Origin: Rivularia sp. MS3
Lineage (GTDB): Bacteria > Cyanobacteriota > Cyanobacteriia > Cyanobacteriales > Nostocaceae
Reading direction: 5' to 3'
Assembly: GCA_019192545.1 (NCBI GenBank)
Contig: JAHCMI010000001.1
Location: 248,001 to 312,000 of the forward strand
Length of the DNA stretch: 64,000 nt
This document shows positions 44,881-55,145 of this stretch, piece by piece. The stretch's first letter is position 1. Each line of letters opens with the position of its first letter. The translations under genes were made by a program, and so were the position numbers. Under the pieces are notes generated by a model, which made no database searches, was not told the origin of the DNA, and was given only the letters and a program-made list of their open reading frames with translations.

Positions 44881-44927
44881 ATATTCAATTAATTTAAATC
44901 TAGTACTTCACCACCGTTCTTTAATTC

Positions 44928-44973
44928 TATAAATAGGACTTCTGCTATTAGCTCGGGGTTTTACCCCGAGCTG
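44928..44973. repeat. Family B hairpin repeat, copy 3 (inverted)
   Basis: GGACTTCTGCTATTAG then CTCGGGGTTTTACCCCGAG, the inverted form of the copies at 2561 and 13244. Confidence 0.7.
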
Positions 44974-45120
44974 CTGTGCGTTAAACAAGGCTTACCAAAA
45001 TATCGTGGAAGGATGAAAGCCCTTTTCCCTTTTATGCGAATCTTGATAGGTTAAAAAGTTCTGTAAAAAAACCGCAGGGGGCGCAGAGGGTACACAGAAA
45101 GAGAATATACAGAATTAGTC

Positions 45121-45210
45121 CTTTTCCCCTCTCCTTCAGCCAGGAGAGGGGTGCGCGTCAGCGCGGGGTGAGGTTTCGGGTGTATTACACTCAACCGAAA
45201 ACTGCGATAG
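45121..45210. repeat. Family A MITE-like repeat, copy 4 (left end truncated)
   Basis: CCCCTCTCCTTCAGCCAGGA, GCGCGGGGTGAGGTTTCGGG and the right end TGTATTACACTCAACCGAAA are shared with the copies at 22088 and 22755. No left terminal repeat is seen. Confidence 0.7.
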
Positions 45211-46125
45211 CAGTCTGTCCCGTTAGTTTTGAACCGTTTTCACCTCCGTATGCCATCTATTGGCGAGTCACCGCCCAAATATGAACGATTAGGAAAACTT
45301 TTGACATTCTCACATCTGGAAGACGCGAAAACATACAGTCTTTCCGTTGTGGAGAAATTAGATTTTTATATTAATAAACCCTTTCCAAGACTTTGGAGAA
45401 GGTTCTTTTAAAAGATTCTACGGAAATACACGGATAAACTTTCAAATGTTCTGCTGTTAGTGCCGAAACATCGATCGGGGAACGCCACATGCCGCAGGCT
45501 CCGTCATTTCACGGTGGAGTAACGGTGACTTTACTAAGTTTTGCTAAGAAATCTATCGAGCTTTTATTTATAGTTTTATTAAACCTAAACGATGTTTCAA
45601 GAGATATATATAAAGTTTACGTAAATTCCCATGTATATTTAGTTTTTTAGTTAAAAAAAATCTGATAAATATAAAAGTTGATTAAATCCTCAAAAAAAAT
45701 TATGTTACAATCACTTAGAATTCCATAGGAATCTACTTATTAAGTATTACGCAAATATAATTCATCGTACCTTAATAATTAGTAGAATAAAGCAGTTAAT
45801 ATTTGAAGAATAAATAAAGAATTCATTTTAGCTTACGTTATTTCTAGCGTTTCCTATATCCTATTTATTGAATACCGTTGCAAAAAGAAAAAGCAATAGT
45901 GAAGTAAGGGAGATTTATCTACAGTCTCGCGTCTTCTCTCAACATACATCTTCAAAAATATAAATGAAAAGTATGCAATTGCCGTGACGGGGCTTTCCTA
46001 AGAGAATTATTTGCCTACATTAGTTCCCATTATTGGAAATCAAGCCAAAAATTACGGATATCATAGGTATTTTTCCACGTTCTATATAAGACAAGCTGTC
46101 TACCACTCTATTAGCTGAAATTAAT

Positions 46126-46890
46126 ATGAAAACCTCAATAGTTCCTACTTTAAACGATAGCTGTAGTGTAGCCGAACCTAATAGCTCTACTTACTGCACC
46201 CTTCAATGGCGACGCAATCAATTATTAGTAAAAGCTGTAGGTACGGTAAAACAGCCTCATATGCCCTTATTAGATAATTATGAAACTTTAAGGGAGTGCT
46301 TAGAGCATTCTTCTGTAAAGCTAGTTCGTATAGATCCGAAGTTAGGAGAAGAAAAAGTAAAGCTGTGGGCAAACGCTGCCACAAGTGCTTCTAAAGCGAT
46401 TTATTTACGTATCGGCGCAGTTAGCAAATCAAAATACAGTAGCGATTCGTTATGGTGGCTCAAGCGTGCAAGTGAGTGGGCGATCGCCAATGTGATTTTG
46501 CTTTCAATCAGCCCGCTAATGCTACTATTAGCAATATTAATGAAAATTGAGACTCAAGCATCATTGTTTGAACGTTCTTGGTATGTTGGCGAAAGAGGTA
46601 GGTTATTTCAATTAATCAAATTTCGTACAACTGTAAAGGCAACCGAACAAAAAACTACACAGCTTGGAAATTGGATGTTGAAGTACGGTTTAAACAATTT
46701 GCCGCAGTTATTAAATGTAATTCGTGGCGAAATGGGTTTGTTTGGTTCCCGCTGCTGGACTTTAGAAGATGCTGTTAAGTTAACTCCAGAAACACAGAAA
46801 CAATTAAGTAATTTACCGGGAATGATGAATTCTTGGGAAGTAGAAACAGAAGAATCAAATATATTACATTTAGATAGTCAAATATCGTAG
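46126..46890 (+). CDS. hepC: HepC-like sugar transferase (heterocyst envelope polysaccharide)
   Basis: 254 residues, related to polyprenyl-phosphate sugar-1-phosphate transferases. Residues 1-95 are a variable N-terminal part. The membrane segment WAIANVILLSISPLMLLLAI is followed by the typical ERSWYVGERGRLFQLIKFRT. The region that in active enzymes reads SLDELPQ reads GLNNLPQ here, and GPRP reads GSRC, so the Asp-Glu catalytic dyad is missing. Gene order (Wzc-like, this gene, hepA) matches alr2833-hepC-hepA of Anabaena. hepC and hepA are required there for the heterocyst polysaccharide layer. Activity in the canonical reaction is doubtful. Confidence 0.82.
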   Translation: MKTSIVPTLNDSCSVAEPNSSTYCTLQWRRNQLLVKAVGTVKQPHMPLLDNYETLRECLEHSSVKLVRIDPKLGEEKVKLWANAATSASKAIYLRIGAVSKSKYSSDSLWWLKRASEWAIANVILLSISPLMLLLAILMKIETQASLFERSWYVGERGRLFQLIKFRTTVKATEQKTTQLGNWMLKYGLNNLPQLLNVIRGEMGLFGSRCWTLEDAVKLTPETQKQLSNLPGMMNSWEVETEESNILHLDSQIS

Positions 46891-47124
46891 TTAATGTGCT
46901 GCGCTCCTGCTTTCAAGATAAAAACTAATAATTTGAACTGCCAGCACTTTTAAGAGCTATATTTACCTCTCGTGTTGGCACTACCCTCACATTAGTTTGA
47001 TGACAAAACAATTGTTATTGGAATTTTTAGCTATATCTGGGCAATTTATAAAATAAGCAAGAATTAATTATTAGCCAAAATTAACGTTTAATTTTCTCTG
47101 ACTCAAATAATTAAAAAAATATAT

Positions 47125-48966
47125 ATGCATTCAAAAATATATCAGCCACTAGGCAATTTGTTCAAAGCTACCAAATTTTGGCAAAATAACTATTTGGTAC
47201 TGCGAGAATTTAAGTATTTTCGGAAAATTACCGTATTTGCTTTGGTTTTTTCGATATTAGCAGCCGCTTTTGAAGGATTCAGCATTGGTTTTCTGCTAAC
47301 TTTTTTACAAAGTATGACAGCTGGAGCCGACGCAGAACCGATACAGACTGGTGTGGCTTGGTTTGACATCTGGATATTAGGAATTAAAACTTCTGCAACA
47401 AGTCGCTTATATAGAATATCAATACTAATTTTATTAAGTACTTGGTTGCGTTCTGCATTCAATTACTTTAGTTCAATCTATACAGAATCGGCACAGTTGC
47501 ATCTAGCGGATCGTTTGCGTAAACGGATGTTTGAACATTTACAAGCATTACCGCTGAGCTATTTTGTTAAAACTCGTTCTGGGGAACTGATAAATACAAT
47601 TACCACCGAAATTGAAAGATTGAAGCAAGGGTTCGGTGGTGCTGCCTTCGTAATCACTAGAGGTATGGCAGTTACGGTTTATTTTCTCTCGATGTTTGTC
47701 ATATCTTGGGAACTTTCATTGATTTCTGTATTGTTGTTTATACTGCTCGGTGTTGGGCTTTCAACGCTTAATGCTCGCGTTCGAGAATCAAGCTTTGGAA
47801 TTTCTAACGCCAACGGACTTTTTCATTCAACAGCAACGGAGTTTATTAATGGTATTCGGACAGTTCATGCATCGGGTACGCAAGATTTTGAGCGCCAGCG
47901 TTTTTATAAAGTTAGCAGCAATTTACTTAATGCTTCGGTAAAAGTTGCCAGAGCTTGGACTTTGGTTAAACCAATAGCTGAAGCTATTGCAACTACCGTT
48001 CTTATCGGTTTAATTATTCTTTCGTTTGCTAAATTTACTTTACCAGTAGCATCTCTATTAACATTTTTCTTTGTTCTGATTCGTGTTGTACCAGCAATTC
48101 AGGATATCAATGGCACAATAGCCTTTCTCAGTACTTTGAACGGTTCTTTGGATAATGTCAAGAATTTATTAGAAAGTAATCATCAAGCTTACTTTCAAAA
48201 TGGTTCCGTCGAATTTAAGCAGTTGCAGCGCTCTATTGACATAGTATCTGTTGATTTCGGATACGAACCAACCGATTTAGTGTTGCATAACATTACTCTT
48301 ACTATTGAGAAAGGAAAAACAACAGCTTTAGTGGGGGCATCAGGGGCAGGAAAAACAACTTTAGCAGATTTGATTCCTCGATTTTACGATCCAACACAAG
48401 GACATATTTATGTCGATGGAGTCGATTTGAAAGAGCTTGACATTTATTCGCTGCGAAAAAACATGGCCGTAGTCAGTCAAGATACCTTTATCTTTAATAC
48501 TTCAGTTTGGAATAACATTGCTTACGGTACTCTCAATGCAACTGAAGCAGAAATTAGAGAAGCTGCTCGACTTGCTAATGCTTTAGATTTCATCGAAGAT
48601 ATGCCTCAAGGCTTTGACACTCAACTTGGCGATCGCGGAGTTCGATTATCTGGGGGGCAGAGGCAGCGAATAGCTATAGCCCGTGCATTACTTCGCGATC
48701 CTCAAATTTTGATTCTGGATGAAGCGACAAGTGCTTTGGATTCTGTATCCGAACGTTTGATTCAAGAATCATTAGAAAAACTTTCTGTAGGTAGAACAGT
48801 AATTGCTATAGCTCATAGACTTTCTACAATTGCTAAAGCCGATAAAGTAGTTGTGTTGGAGGGAGGATATATTGTAGAGCAAGGGAAATATCAAGACTTA
48901 CTGCAACAACGAGGTAAGTTATGGAAATATCATCAAATGCAGAATGAAGTTGGACAAGCAAGTTAG
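47125..48966 (+). CDS. hepA: HepA-like ABC exporter
   Basis: 613 residues, a half-size ABC exporter. Membrane domain at 1-330 with six helices; PLSYFVKTRSGELINTI is a typical coupling segment. The ATPase at 360-600 has Walker A VGASGAGKTTLADLIPRFYD, Q-loop VVSQDTFIFN, ABC signature RLSGGQRQRIAIARALL, Walker B ILILDEATSALD and switch His in AIAHRLST. HepA of Anabaena is essential for depositing the heterocyst envelope polysaccharide and is induced late in differentiation. Size and position after hepC agree. It probably flips a lipid-linked oligosaccharide. The 234-bp gap to hepC is AT-rich. Confidence 0.9.
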   Translation: MHSKIYQPLGNLFKATKFWQNNYLVLREFKYFRKITVFALVFSILAAAFEGFSIGFLLTFLQSMTAGADAEPIQTGVAWFDIWILGIKTSATSRLYRISILILLSTWLRSAFNYFSSIYTESAQLHLADRLRKRMFEHLQALPLSYFVKTRSGELINTITTEIERLKQGFGGAAFVITRGMAVTVYFLSMFVISWELSLISVLLFILLGVGLSTLNARVRESSFGISNANGLFHSTATEFINGIRTVHASGTQDFERQRFYKVSSNLLNASVKVARAWTLVKPIAEAIATTVLIGLIILSFAKFTLPVASLLTFFFVLIRVVPAIQDINGTIAFLSTLNGSLDNVKNLLESNHQAYFQNGSVEFKQLQRSIDIVSVDFGYEPTDLVLHNITLTIEKGKTTALVGASGAGKTTLADLIPRFYDPTQGHIYVDGVDLKELDIYSLRKNMAVVSQDTFIFNTSVWNNIAYGTLNATEAEIREAARLANALDFIEDMPQGFDTQLGDRGVRLSGGQRQRIAIARALLRDPQILILDEATSALDSVSERLIQESLEKLSVGRTVIAIAHRLSTIAKADKVVVLEGGYIVEQGKYQDLLQQRGKLWKYHQMQNEVGQAS

Positions 48967-49937
48967 TAAGTGCATCACTGAACTATAAGTATGATTTTTT
49001 GGGCTTGTCAACGGCAAGCCTTATTTTTTATTTACAAAATTGTCTGCGTTCTTTAACAAAAAACTATATGATGCTCGGTACAATTTTATAGTTTCTATGG
49101 AGATTGATAGTAGGTAATAAGCAATTGATAATACCGCAATAACAAAATTATCCTGTGTGTGGGTTATATATAGCAATCCTAATAAACCCGGTTTGTCTGA
49201 AAAACCGGGTTTCTCAAATCTCGTAAGTGGTTTGGGGATACTGTGGTGGACGCTTGCCGCACTTGAGATTAATGGTTGAGATGAATTTTTAATTACTACA
49301 GTCAAATTTAGATTACACAAAAGTGTATTGTCGCCACTTAAGCTGACTGTGTATAATCTTGATTGCTTTATTACAATAATTACTTCACGCCTATATTTAG
49401 CTACTTCACTGAGAAAAATTAAGAAGTAGCTATTTATAGTTTTTTTAAATTTATATTAATAATGACATTGCCAATATCATTAGCTTGAAAAATATATTGT
49501 GATTTTATGACTTAATTAAATGTCAACTATAATTCTGTATTCCTTTTATTTGGGGCATATATTTGTAATTACCGAACCGTTTTTTGAAGCTTTCATAAAG
49601 AAGATTATCTATAAGATTTTAATTCCAAAAAATCACGCAAAACCTCTCGCCTAATATATATATATTTTGATATAACCTATTGAAAAGATACACACAGCAG
49701 TTATCCACAAATAACTTTCTTAGCATCTACGAGTATGAGTATTAAATACTACTCGTAAGCAACAAATTACTTAGCTTAGCTGAAAATATAGTTATTCATA
49801 TTTTTAGATTTCTATTGCCATAGATAATCTTTATTAAGAACGAACTAATTACAGTTATAACTAGCTAAACATAAACAAAATCTAGAAAATATAATACCTG
49901 CTTCCGATAGAAAGATATCATTTACAACGTAGGAGCT
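48967..49937. other. 1 kb gap between hepA and the second glycosyltransferase block
   Basis: No gene; the minus-strand frame at 49021-49320 overlaps repeats. A palindromic AAACCCGGTTTG...AAACCGGGTTTCT unit lies at 49183-49214. A GGCTTGTCA/TGACAAGCC-type pair just past hepA may act as terminator (GGGCTTGTCAACGGCAAGCC at 49001). The rest is AT-rich, probably promoter DNA for the genes that follow. Confidence 0.55.
49183..49214. repeat. GAAACCCGGTTTCT-family palindrome, copy 2
   Basis: AAACCCGGTTTGTCTGAAAA followed by ACCGGGTTTCT, the inverted-repeat type also seen at 5761-5808. Confidence 0.75.
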
Positions 49938-50969
49938 ATGAATCATTTACATCCTTATCGCCCAAGTATTTTACCGATTCAGCAAGACGTAGAGCGTCCA
50001 CTGTGGTCTGTAATGATTCCTACCTATAATTGCGCTGAATATTTACGGTATACACTGAAGAGTGTCTTGGCGCAAGATCCAGGTCCACAGAAGATGCAAA
50101 TTGTAGTTATTGATAATAACTCTACAGAAGACGATCCAAAGGCGGTTGTAGAAGAATTAGGCGCTGGTCGTGTAGAATTTTACCAGCAGCTAAGTAATGT
50201 AGGCTTAATGAATAATTTTCAAACCTGCTTTGAATTATCGCGGGGAAAGTTAATTCATCTACTTTGTAGTGACGATTGTGTTAGAGAGGGGTTTTATGAA
50301 AAAATGGCGCAACCTTTCGAGGAACATCCAGAAGTTGGCGCTGCTTTTTGTCGCAGTATCTTGATTGACGATCGCAATCAGTGGAAAGGTTTATCGGATT
50401 TTGAAATGCCTCATAGCGGTATTTTACCTAAAAGCTGGCTGCACAGAATTGCCGAACTTTGCTGTATTTCCGTACCTTCGGTGGCAGTAGTGCGACGTGA
50501 AGTTTATGAAAATTTGGGAGGATTCGATAGACGCTGCGGTATCAGTGCGGATTGGGAGATGTGGGTGAGAATATTTGCCCATTATCCAATGTGGTTTGAA
50601 GCTGAACCTTTAGCGATGTGGCGAGTGCATTTACAATCTGCTAACAACGTTAACGTTAAAAGTGATGTTTTTATTCAGGAAAATTATAATACGGTAGAAA
50701 CTATTTTGAAGTCTTATATTCCTGAAACAGAAGCAAATAAACTTGCTCAAACCACAAAACAAAATTGTGCATTTCTGGCTTTAGAATCGGCAGATACTTT
50801 AATCAAAAAAGGCGATATACCGAAAGGGATGCTGCAAATAAAAACAGCGTTAAGTTACAGCAAATCTCCAAAAGTAGTTAAGTCGGCAAGTCGGATAATT
50901 TTGTGGAATAGAACGATTAGTATTTTGAAAAAAATGGTAAAATCTGGCGAATATAGAAAAACTCTCTAA
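49938..50969 (+). CDS. Glycosyltransferase family 2
   Basis: 343 residues. The GT-A fold starts with SVMIPTYNCAEYLRYTLKSV, followed by VVIDNNSTED. The metal-binding acidic motif is LCSDDC (near residue 114), and the later RCGISADWEMWVRIF carries the acceptor-side acid. The C-terminal 80 residues are helical and of unknown role. The start codon is preceded by TAGGAGCT. It is the first of five consecutive glycosyltransferases after hepA and lies 10 bp before the next, so they are likely co-transcribed. Specificity is unknown. Confidence 0.88.
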   Translation: MNHLHPYRPSILPIQQDVERPLWSVMIPTYNCAEYLRYTLKSVLAQDPGPQKMQIVVIDNNSTEDDPKAVVEELGAGRVEFYQQLSNVGLMNNFQTCFELSRGKLIHLLCSDDCVREGFYEKMAQPFEEHPEVGAAFCRSILIDDRNQWKGLSDFEMPHSGILPKSWLHRIAELCCISVPSVAVVRREVYENLGGFDRRCGISADWEMWVRIFAHYPMWFEAEPLAMWRVHLQSANNVNVKSDVFIQENYNTVETILKSYIPETEANKLAQTTKQNCAFLALESADTLIKKGDIPKGMLQIKTALSYSKSPKVVKSASRIILWNRTISILKKMVKSGEYRKTL

Positions 50970-50979
50970 ATATGAATAT

Positions 50980-51954
50980 ATGGCAATAACTAATCAAATA
51001 AATCAACCTTTAGTTAGTATTATAACTCCTACTTACAATCGTCCTGAATATTTAAAAGTAGCGCTGTCAAGTGCCGTTAGGCAAACATATCAGAATATCG
51101 AAATTATTGTTTCTGATAATTGCAGTCCTCAGAATCCCGAGTCAATCATCGAGTCTTTTGAAGATTCGAGAATTCGCTTTTTTCGCAATCAAAGCAATCT
51201 AGGAATGTTTGCGAATACAATGAATGCTTTCAAAAAGGCGCGTGGTAAATATGTTGCTTGCCTGCTTGATGATGATATATGGGAAGAAGACTTTTTAGCT
51301 AAACTCGTACCTGCATTGGAAGAAAATGCCGATTTAGCTTTGGCTTTTTGCGACCATTATGTTGTGAAAGCAGACGGTACGATTAATGTGGCTGCGACTC
51401 AGAAATGTTCGGATTTTTATAAACGTACAAATTTAAAAGAAGGTACTTATCAACCTTTTTATAAATTGAGCTTGGTAGATAGGGCTGTTTCTAGTGCGAC
51501 TGCGGCTTTAATTCGTAAAGAAATTATCGATTGGGATAGCATTCCTCAAGAAGTCGGAGGCTCTTGGGATATCTATTTGAATTATTTGTGTTGTCGTTCT
51601 GGTTTGGGAGCATATTATTATCCTGCAAAATTAACTCGATATCGAGAACACGAACAAACAGAAACCATGCAAAGTGGTAGACGTAATTTCCAAGCGAAAA
51701 TTCGTAAAGCCAAAGCTGACTTGTTTTGCTACGAGCAATTCATGCAAGACGAGCAACTAAAAGAACTTTATCCTTACTTTCAAAAAAAATGGGGTGAGGT
51801 AAGCACGAATTTAGGAATCGGCTTGATGCGGGGTGAAAATTTAAGGGAAGCTCGTATTCGCTTTTGGGATTCATTAAAGAAACACTTTAGTTTGCGGACA
51901 ATTGCCGCACTCATATTGAGCTTTACTCCACCTAAAATTGCAGCCAAATTCTAG
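50980..51954 (+). CDS. Glycosyltransferase family 2
   Basis: 324 residues of the GT-A fold, SIITPTYNRPEYLKVALSSA at the N terminus, IIVSDNCSPQN and the DxD-like CLLDDDIWEEDFL near 95. The acceptor-side part has EVGGSWDIYLNYLCC. It is similar in layout to the preceding gene, possibly an old duplicate with divergent specificity. There is a 73-bp gap to the next gene. Confidence 0.88.
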   Translation: MAITNQINQPLVSIITPTYNRPEYLKVALSSAVRQTYQNIEIIVSDNCSPQNPESIIESFEDSRIRFFRNQSNLGMFANTMNAFKKARGKYVACLLDDDIWEEDFLAKLVPALEENADLALAFCDHYVVKADGTINVAATQKCSDFYKRTNLKEGTYQPFYKLSLVDRAVSSATAALIRKEIIDWDSIPQEVGGSWDIYLNYLCCRSGLGAYYYPAKLTRYREHEQTETMQSGRRNFQAKIRKAKADLFCYEQFMQDEQLKELYPYFQKKWGEVSTNLGIGLMRGENLREARIRFWDSLKKHFSLRTIAALILSFTPPKIAAKF

Positions 51955-52027
51955 CTGTCATCTACAAAAAATATGTTTTGTAATCAATTTATTCTCGTTC
52001 TTTCAAGATTAAACAAGGTATTATCAT

Positions 52028-52939
52028 ATGCGAATCGCTGCTTGTATTACAACTAGAAATCGTTCCCAGCAACTCGATGATTGTTTAAAAGCTTTGTGGA
52101 ATTCTACAGTTAAACCGTATTCTGTGGTTGTTTCTGATGATTCGCAGGATATTGAAGTACAGCAAGCCAATCAAGAAGTTGTTAAAAAATATCCAGGAAC
52201 AACTTATATTACTGGTCCTAAACGCGGTGTTTGCGCCAATCGCAATAATGCAGTCAATGCAACTTCGGCTTTAGAAACGGATTTTGTTGCTTTTGTTGAT
52301 GATGATATTTGTGTCGAACCTGATTTTATTGCAAATGCTGTAAATAGATATTCTCAAGTCCCAAGCGAACAAAGAAAACATACTATTCTTACCGGTGCTA
52401 GTACTAGTACTCAAGGAGAAAGACTGCTACCTTCTAAACTTTCTTTCCGAGGATATTTCTGCGCTACCGAAGGTACCCCGGAAACCGTAGTAATTCATGC
52501 TGCATTATTTCCCAGACAGTTTTTCTCTCAAGAACAATGGGATGAAGACATCTTTTTTGGTTATGAAGATGCCGAACTGTGTTTGCGAGCGATTAAGCAC
52601 GGTTACAAAATCGTATCTTGCCCCGAGTTGCAGGTAAATGTAAAAAGCACCGAGAGCGTGCTTGATGCACCTGGTATCGGCGGAGTCAGTAATTATGAAC
52701 TGCATATAGAAGCAGCTAGACTATATATCGGTATTAAAAGATATAAAGACTTATTTCCTAATCCGATTAAACTGCTGATATTTTTAACTATATATTTCGT
52801 TCATATGAGCGGATATTTATTAAAGCGAGGAGCTATCCAAGCTTGGCCGGAAATTATTCGCCGCTCTCGGATTAATCTATTGTGGCAGCAGAAAAATATT
52901 GCTCCCACCGAAGCAGTTTCTTCTGCGATTGTTTCTTAA
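52028..52939 (+). CDS. Glycosyltransferase family 2
   Basis: 303 residues. N-terminal ACITTRNRSQQLDDCLKAL, DxD-type FVDDDICVEPDF (near 93), and FFGYEDAELCLRAIKHGYKI with the E-D pair typical of rhamnosyl- or galactosyl-type GT2 enzymes. A hydrophobic stretch near 245-262 (LLIFLTIYFVHMSGYLL) may attach it to the membrane. Likely adds one sugar to the lipid-linked repeat unit. Confidence 0.87.
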   Translation: MRIAACITTRNRSQQLDDCLKALWNSTVKPYSVVVSDDSQDIEVQQANQEVVKKYPGTTYITGPKRGVCANRNNAVNATSALETDFVAFVDDDICVEPDFIANAVNRYSQVPSEQRKHTILTGASTSTQGERLLPSKLSFRGYFCATEGTPETVVIHAALFPRQFFSQEQWDEDIFFGYEDAELCLRAIKHGYKIVSCPELQVNVKSTESVLDAPGIGGVSNYELHIEAARLYIGIKRYKDLFPNPIKLLIFLTIYFVHMSGYLLKRGAIQAWPEIIRRSRINLLWQQKNIAPTEAVSSAIVS

Positions 52940-52982
52940 TTGTATTTTTTTATATACCTTTTGATAGCAGGCTGATAGTATC

Positions 52983-54131
52983 GTGAAGCTTTGCATTGTT
53001 AGTCACAGTTTGGTTAAAGGTGATGGTCAGGGAAGGGTTAACTATGAAGTTGCTTGCGAAGCAATTCGTCGCGGGCATCATGTAACCGTATTAGCAAGCG
53101 AACTTGCTCCAGATTTAGAAAAACATCATCACATTCATTGGGTTCCTATTTCTGTAAAAGGTTTATCCACAGAATTAATCCGGAACATTATGTTTGCTTT
53201 TAAAAGCACTAATTGGCTGAAAAAACATCACAATCAATGCGATTTAATTAAAGCAAATGGTGCTATCACCTGGGCAAATTCAGATGTAAATGCAGTACAT
53301 TTTGTTCACAATTCTTGGTTAAAGTTTTCGACCTTAGAAGCTAGCCCTTCTGCAAATAAAACTACTTTTAATCCGCGTCTTTATTTATATAAATTTTATC
53401 AGTGGCTGTATACCAAGCTCAACGCACGTTGGGAAAAACAAGCTTTCGATAATACCAAAAAAGTAGTTGCAGTTTCCGAAAAAGTAGCTGAAGATTTGCG
53501 AGAAATCGGCGTACCCGAACAGGCAATTCAAGTCATTAGTAATGGGGTAGATATCGAAGAATTTTCGCCCCTAAATGCAGGCGATCGCCAGACATGGAAT
53601 TTACCTAACGGTGTTCCCTTAGCAATGTTTGCTGGAGACATCAGAATAGCTCGCAAAAATTTAGATACGGTGCTACACGCATTACTAGAAGTTCCGAATT
53701 TGCATTTAGCGGTGGTAGGTGTAACTGATGGTAGTCCCTACCCGCAATTAGCGAAATCTTTGGGATTAAGCGACAGAGTGCATTTTTTGGGATTTCGACG
53801 AGATATTCCGGCTTTAATGAAAGTTGTCGATTTCTTTGTATTTCCTTCACGCTACGAGCCTTTCGGTTTGGTAGTTATAGAAGCAATGGCAACGGGGCTA
53901 CCTGTAATTACCGCAAGCTGTACCGGTTCTGCTCCCTTGATTACTCCAGAAGCTGGGATAGTCTTGCCAGATCCAGACGATAGAAGCGCTTTAGCACAAG
54001 CAATGCAAAAATTAAGCGAAAACCCAGATTTAAGAACCAAAATGGGCCGCAATGCTAGAGAAATCGCTCTACAACATACCTGGAAGGATATGGCACAAAA
54101 ATATGTCGATTTATTTGAGGAGATGAAGTAA
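52983..54131 (+). CDS. Glycosyltransferase family 4
   Basis: 382 residues with a GTG start. GT-B fold: N-terminal LCIVSHSLVKGDGQGRVNYE, donor domain MFAGDIRIARKNLDTVLHAL, and the E-x7-E motif in SRYEPFGLVVIEAMATGLPV. Its stop overlaps the start of the next gene by one base (TAATG), so translation is coupled. Confidence 0.9.
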   Translation: MKLCIVSHSLVKGDGQGRVNYEVACEAIRRGHHVTVLASELAPDLEKHHHIHWVPISVKGLSTELIRNIMFAFKSTNWLKKHHNQCDLIKANGAITWANSDVNAVHFVHNSWLKFSTLEASPSANKTTFNPRLYLYKFYQWLYTKLNARWEKQAFDNTKKVVAVSEKVAEDLREIGVPEQAIQVISNGVDIEEFSPLNAGDRQTWNLPNGVPLAMFAGDIRIARKNLDTVLHALLEVPNLHLAVVGVTDGSPYPQLAKSLGLSDRVHFLGFRRDIPALMKVVDFFVFPSRYEPFGLVVIEAMATGLPVITASCTGSAPLITPEAGIVLPDPDDRSALAQAMQKLSENPDLRTKMGRNAREIALQHTWKDMAQKYVDLFEEMK

Positions 54132-55057
54132 TGTCTATCGCGGTTATTATACCAACTTACCGACGCAGCCAGGACTTGGCTCGCTGCTTAAAAGCGTTGC
54201 AAAATCAAACTCGACTGGCGGATGAGGTGATAGTGGTAGTCCGCGATACGGATACTGAAACTTGGTCATTTCTTCAAGCCTTTGACTCTAAAAATTTACC
54301 ATTACGTACTGCCACAGTAACTATAACCGGAGTGGTTGCAGCCATGAATGCTGGGCTTAATGCTGCTGATTCAGATATTGTTGCTTTTACAGATGATGAT
54401 GCGGCAGCTCATCCCGATTGGTTGGCACGTTTGGGAAGTCATTATCTGGCAGACGAACTTGTCGGTGGAGTTGGTGGACGGGATTGGGTTTATCACGGTA
54501 CGAATTTAGAAGATGGGAATTCGGGAACAGTCGGACAAGTTAGCTGGTTTGGTAGAGTCATCGGCAACCATCATATAGGTGCTGGTGATGCGCGGGAAGT
54601 TGACGTACTCAAAGGAGTAAACATGAGCTTTCGCCGCGCTGCCATCCAAGGCTGGCACTTTGACGAACGAATGAAAGGTACTGGCGCTCAAGTTCATTTT
54701 GAATTAGCTTTTTCTTTAAAATTAAAGCGGGCTGGTTGGAAGTTAATTTACGATCCGCAAGTAGCGGTTAACCATTATCCGGCAAAGCGTTTTGATGAAG
54801 ATCGACGCAACAGTTTTAATCAAACTGCCTTTGCGAATGCCGTACACAACGAAACTGTAGCTTTATTAGAATACTTTTCACCATTGCAAAAATTAGCATT
54901 TTTATTTTGGGCTATGGCAGTGGGAACCCGTGAAGCAATGGGTTTAATCCAATGGCTAAGATTTATTCCCTCAGAAGGTTTATTAGCCAGTAAAAAGCTA
55001 CTAGCGTCTTGGTACGGACGTTGGCAAGGGTTGCAAACAGTTATCAGTGAGCAGTGA
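54131..55057 (+). CDS. Glycosyltransferase family 2
   Basis: 308 residues. SIAVIIPTYRRSQDLARCLK at the start, DxD-type VAFTDDDAAAHPDWLARL near 96, and NMSFRRAAIQGWHFDERMKG on the acceptor side. A hydrophobic segment near 255 (LAFLFWAMAVG) may touch the membrane. It is translationally coupled to the preceding GT4 gene. Followed by heptamer repeats. Confidence 0.88.
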   Translation: MSIAVIIPTYRRSQDLARCLKALQNQTRLADEVIVVVRDTDTETWSFLQAFDSKNLPLRTATVTITGVVAAMNAGLNAADSDIVAFTDDDAAAHPDWLARLGSHYLADELVGGVGGRDWVYHGTNLEDGNSGTVGQVSWFGRVIGNHHIGAGDAREVDVLKGVNMSFRRAAIQGWHFDERMKGTGAQVHFELAFSLKLKRAGWKLIYDPQVAVNHYPAKRFDEDRRNSFNQTAFANAVHNETVALLEYFSPLQKLAFLFWAMAVGTREAMGLIQWLRFIPSEGLLASKKLLASWYGRWQGLQTVISEQ

Positions 55058-55090
55058 GCAGTTATCAACAAATATGGTGAGATAACGAGA

Positions 55091-55130
55091 TTACCAATTC
55101 CCAATTACCAATTACCAATTACCAATCCCC
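55091..55130. repeat. STRR heptamer repeat (ATTACCA)
   Basis: About five direct 7-bp units between the last glycosyltransferase and the Wzy-like gene. Confidence 0.85.
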
Positions 55131-55145
55131 TAACTTAAAAAAGCA

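Larger units (their letters stand above)
44881..46125. other. 1.2 kb region upstream of hepC
   Basis: No real gene; the frame at 45229-45411 overlaps repeat margins. It contains family B copy 3 (44928-44973, inverted), a CCGCAGGGGGCGCAGAG repeat (about 45070-45100) and family A copy 4 (45121-45210). Then about 0.6 kb of AT-rich sequence leads to hepC. In Anabaena the hep genes are switched on late in heterocyst differentiation from distant promoters. A long regulatory region fits, but no site can be assigned. Confidence 0.6.

Noticed and set aside
45229-45411. 60-codon frame upstream of hepC
   Set aside because: Short, at the border of repeats, without recognisable features or ribosome-binding site.
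49021-49320. 99-codon minus-strand frame after hepA
   Set aside because: It spans a palindromic repeat and AT-rich DNA; no family recognised and codon use is poor.
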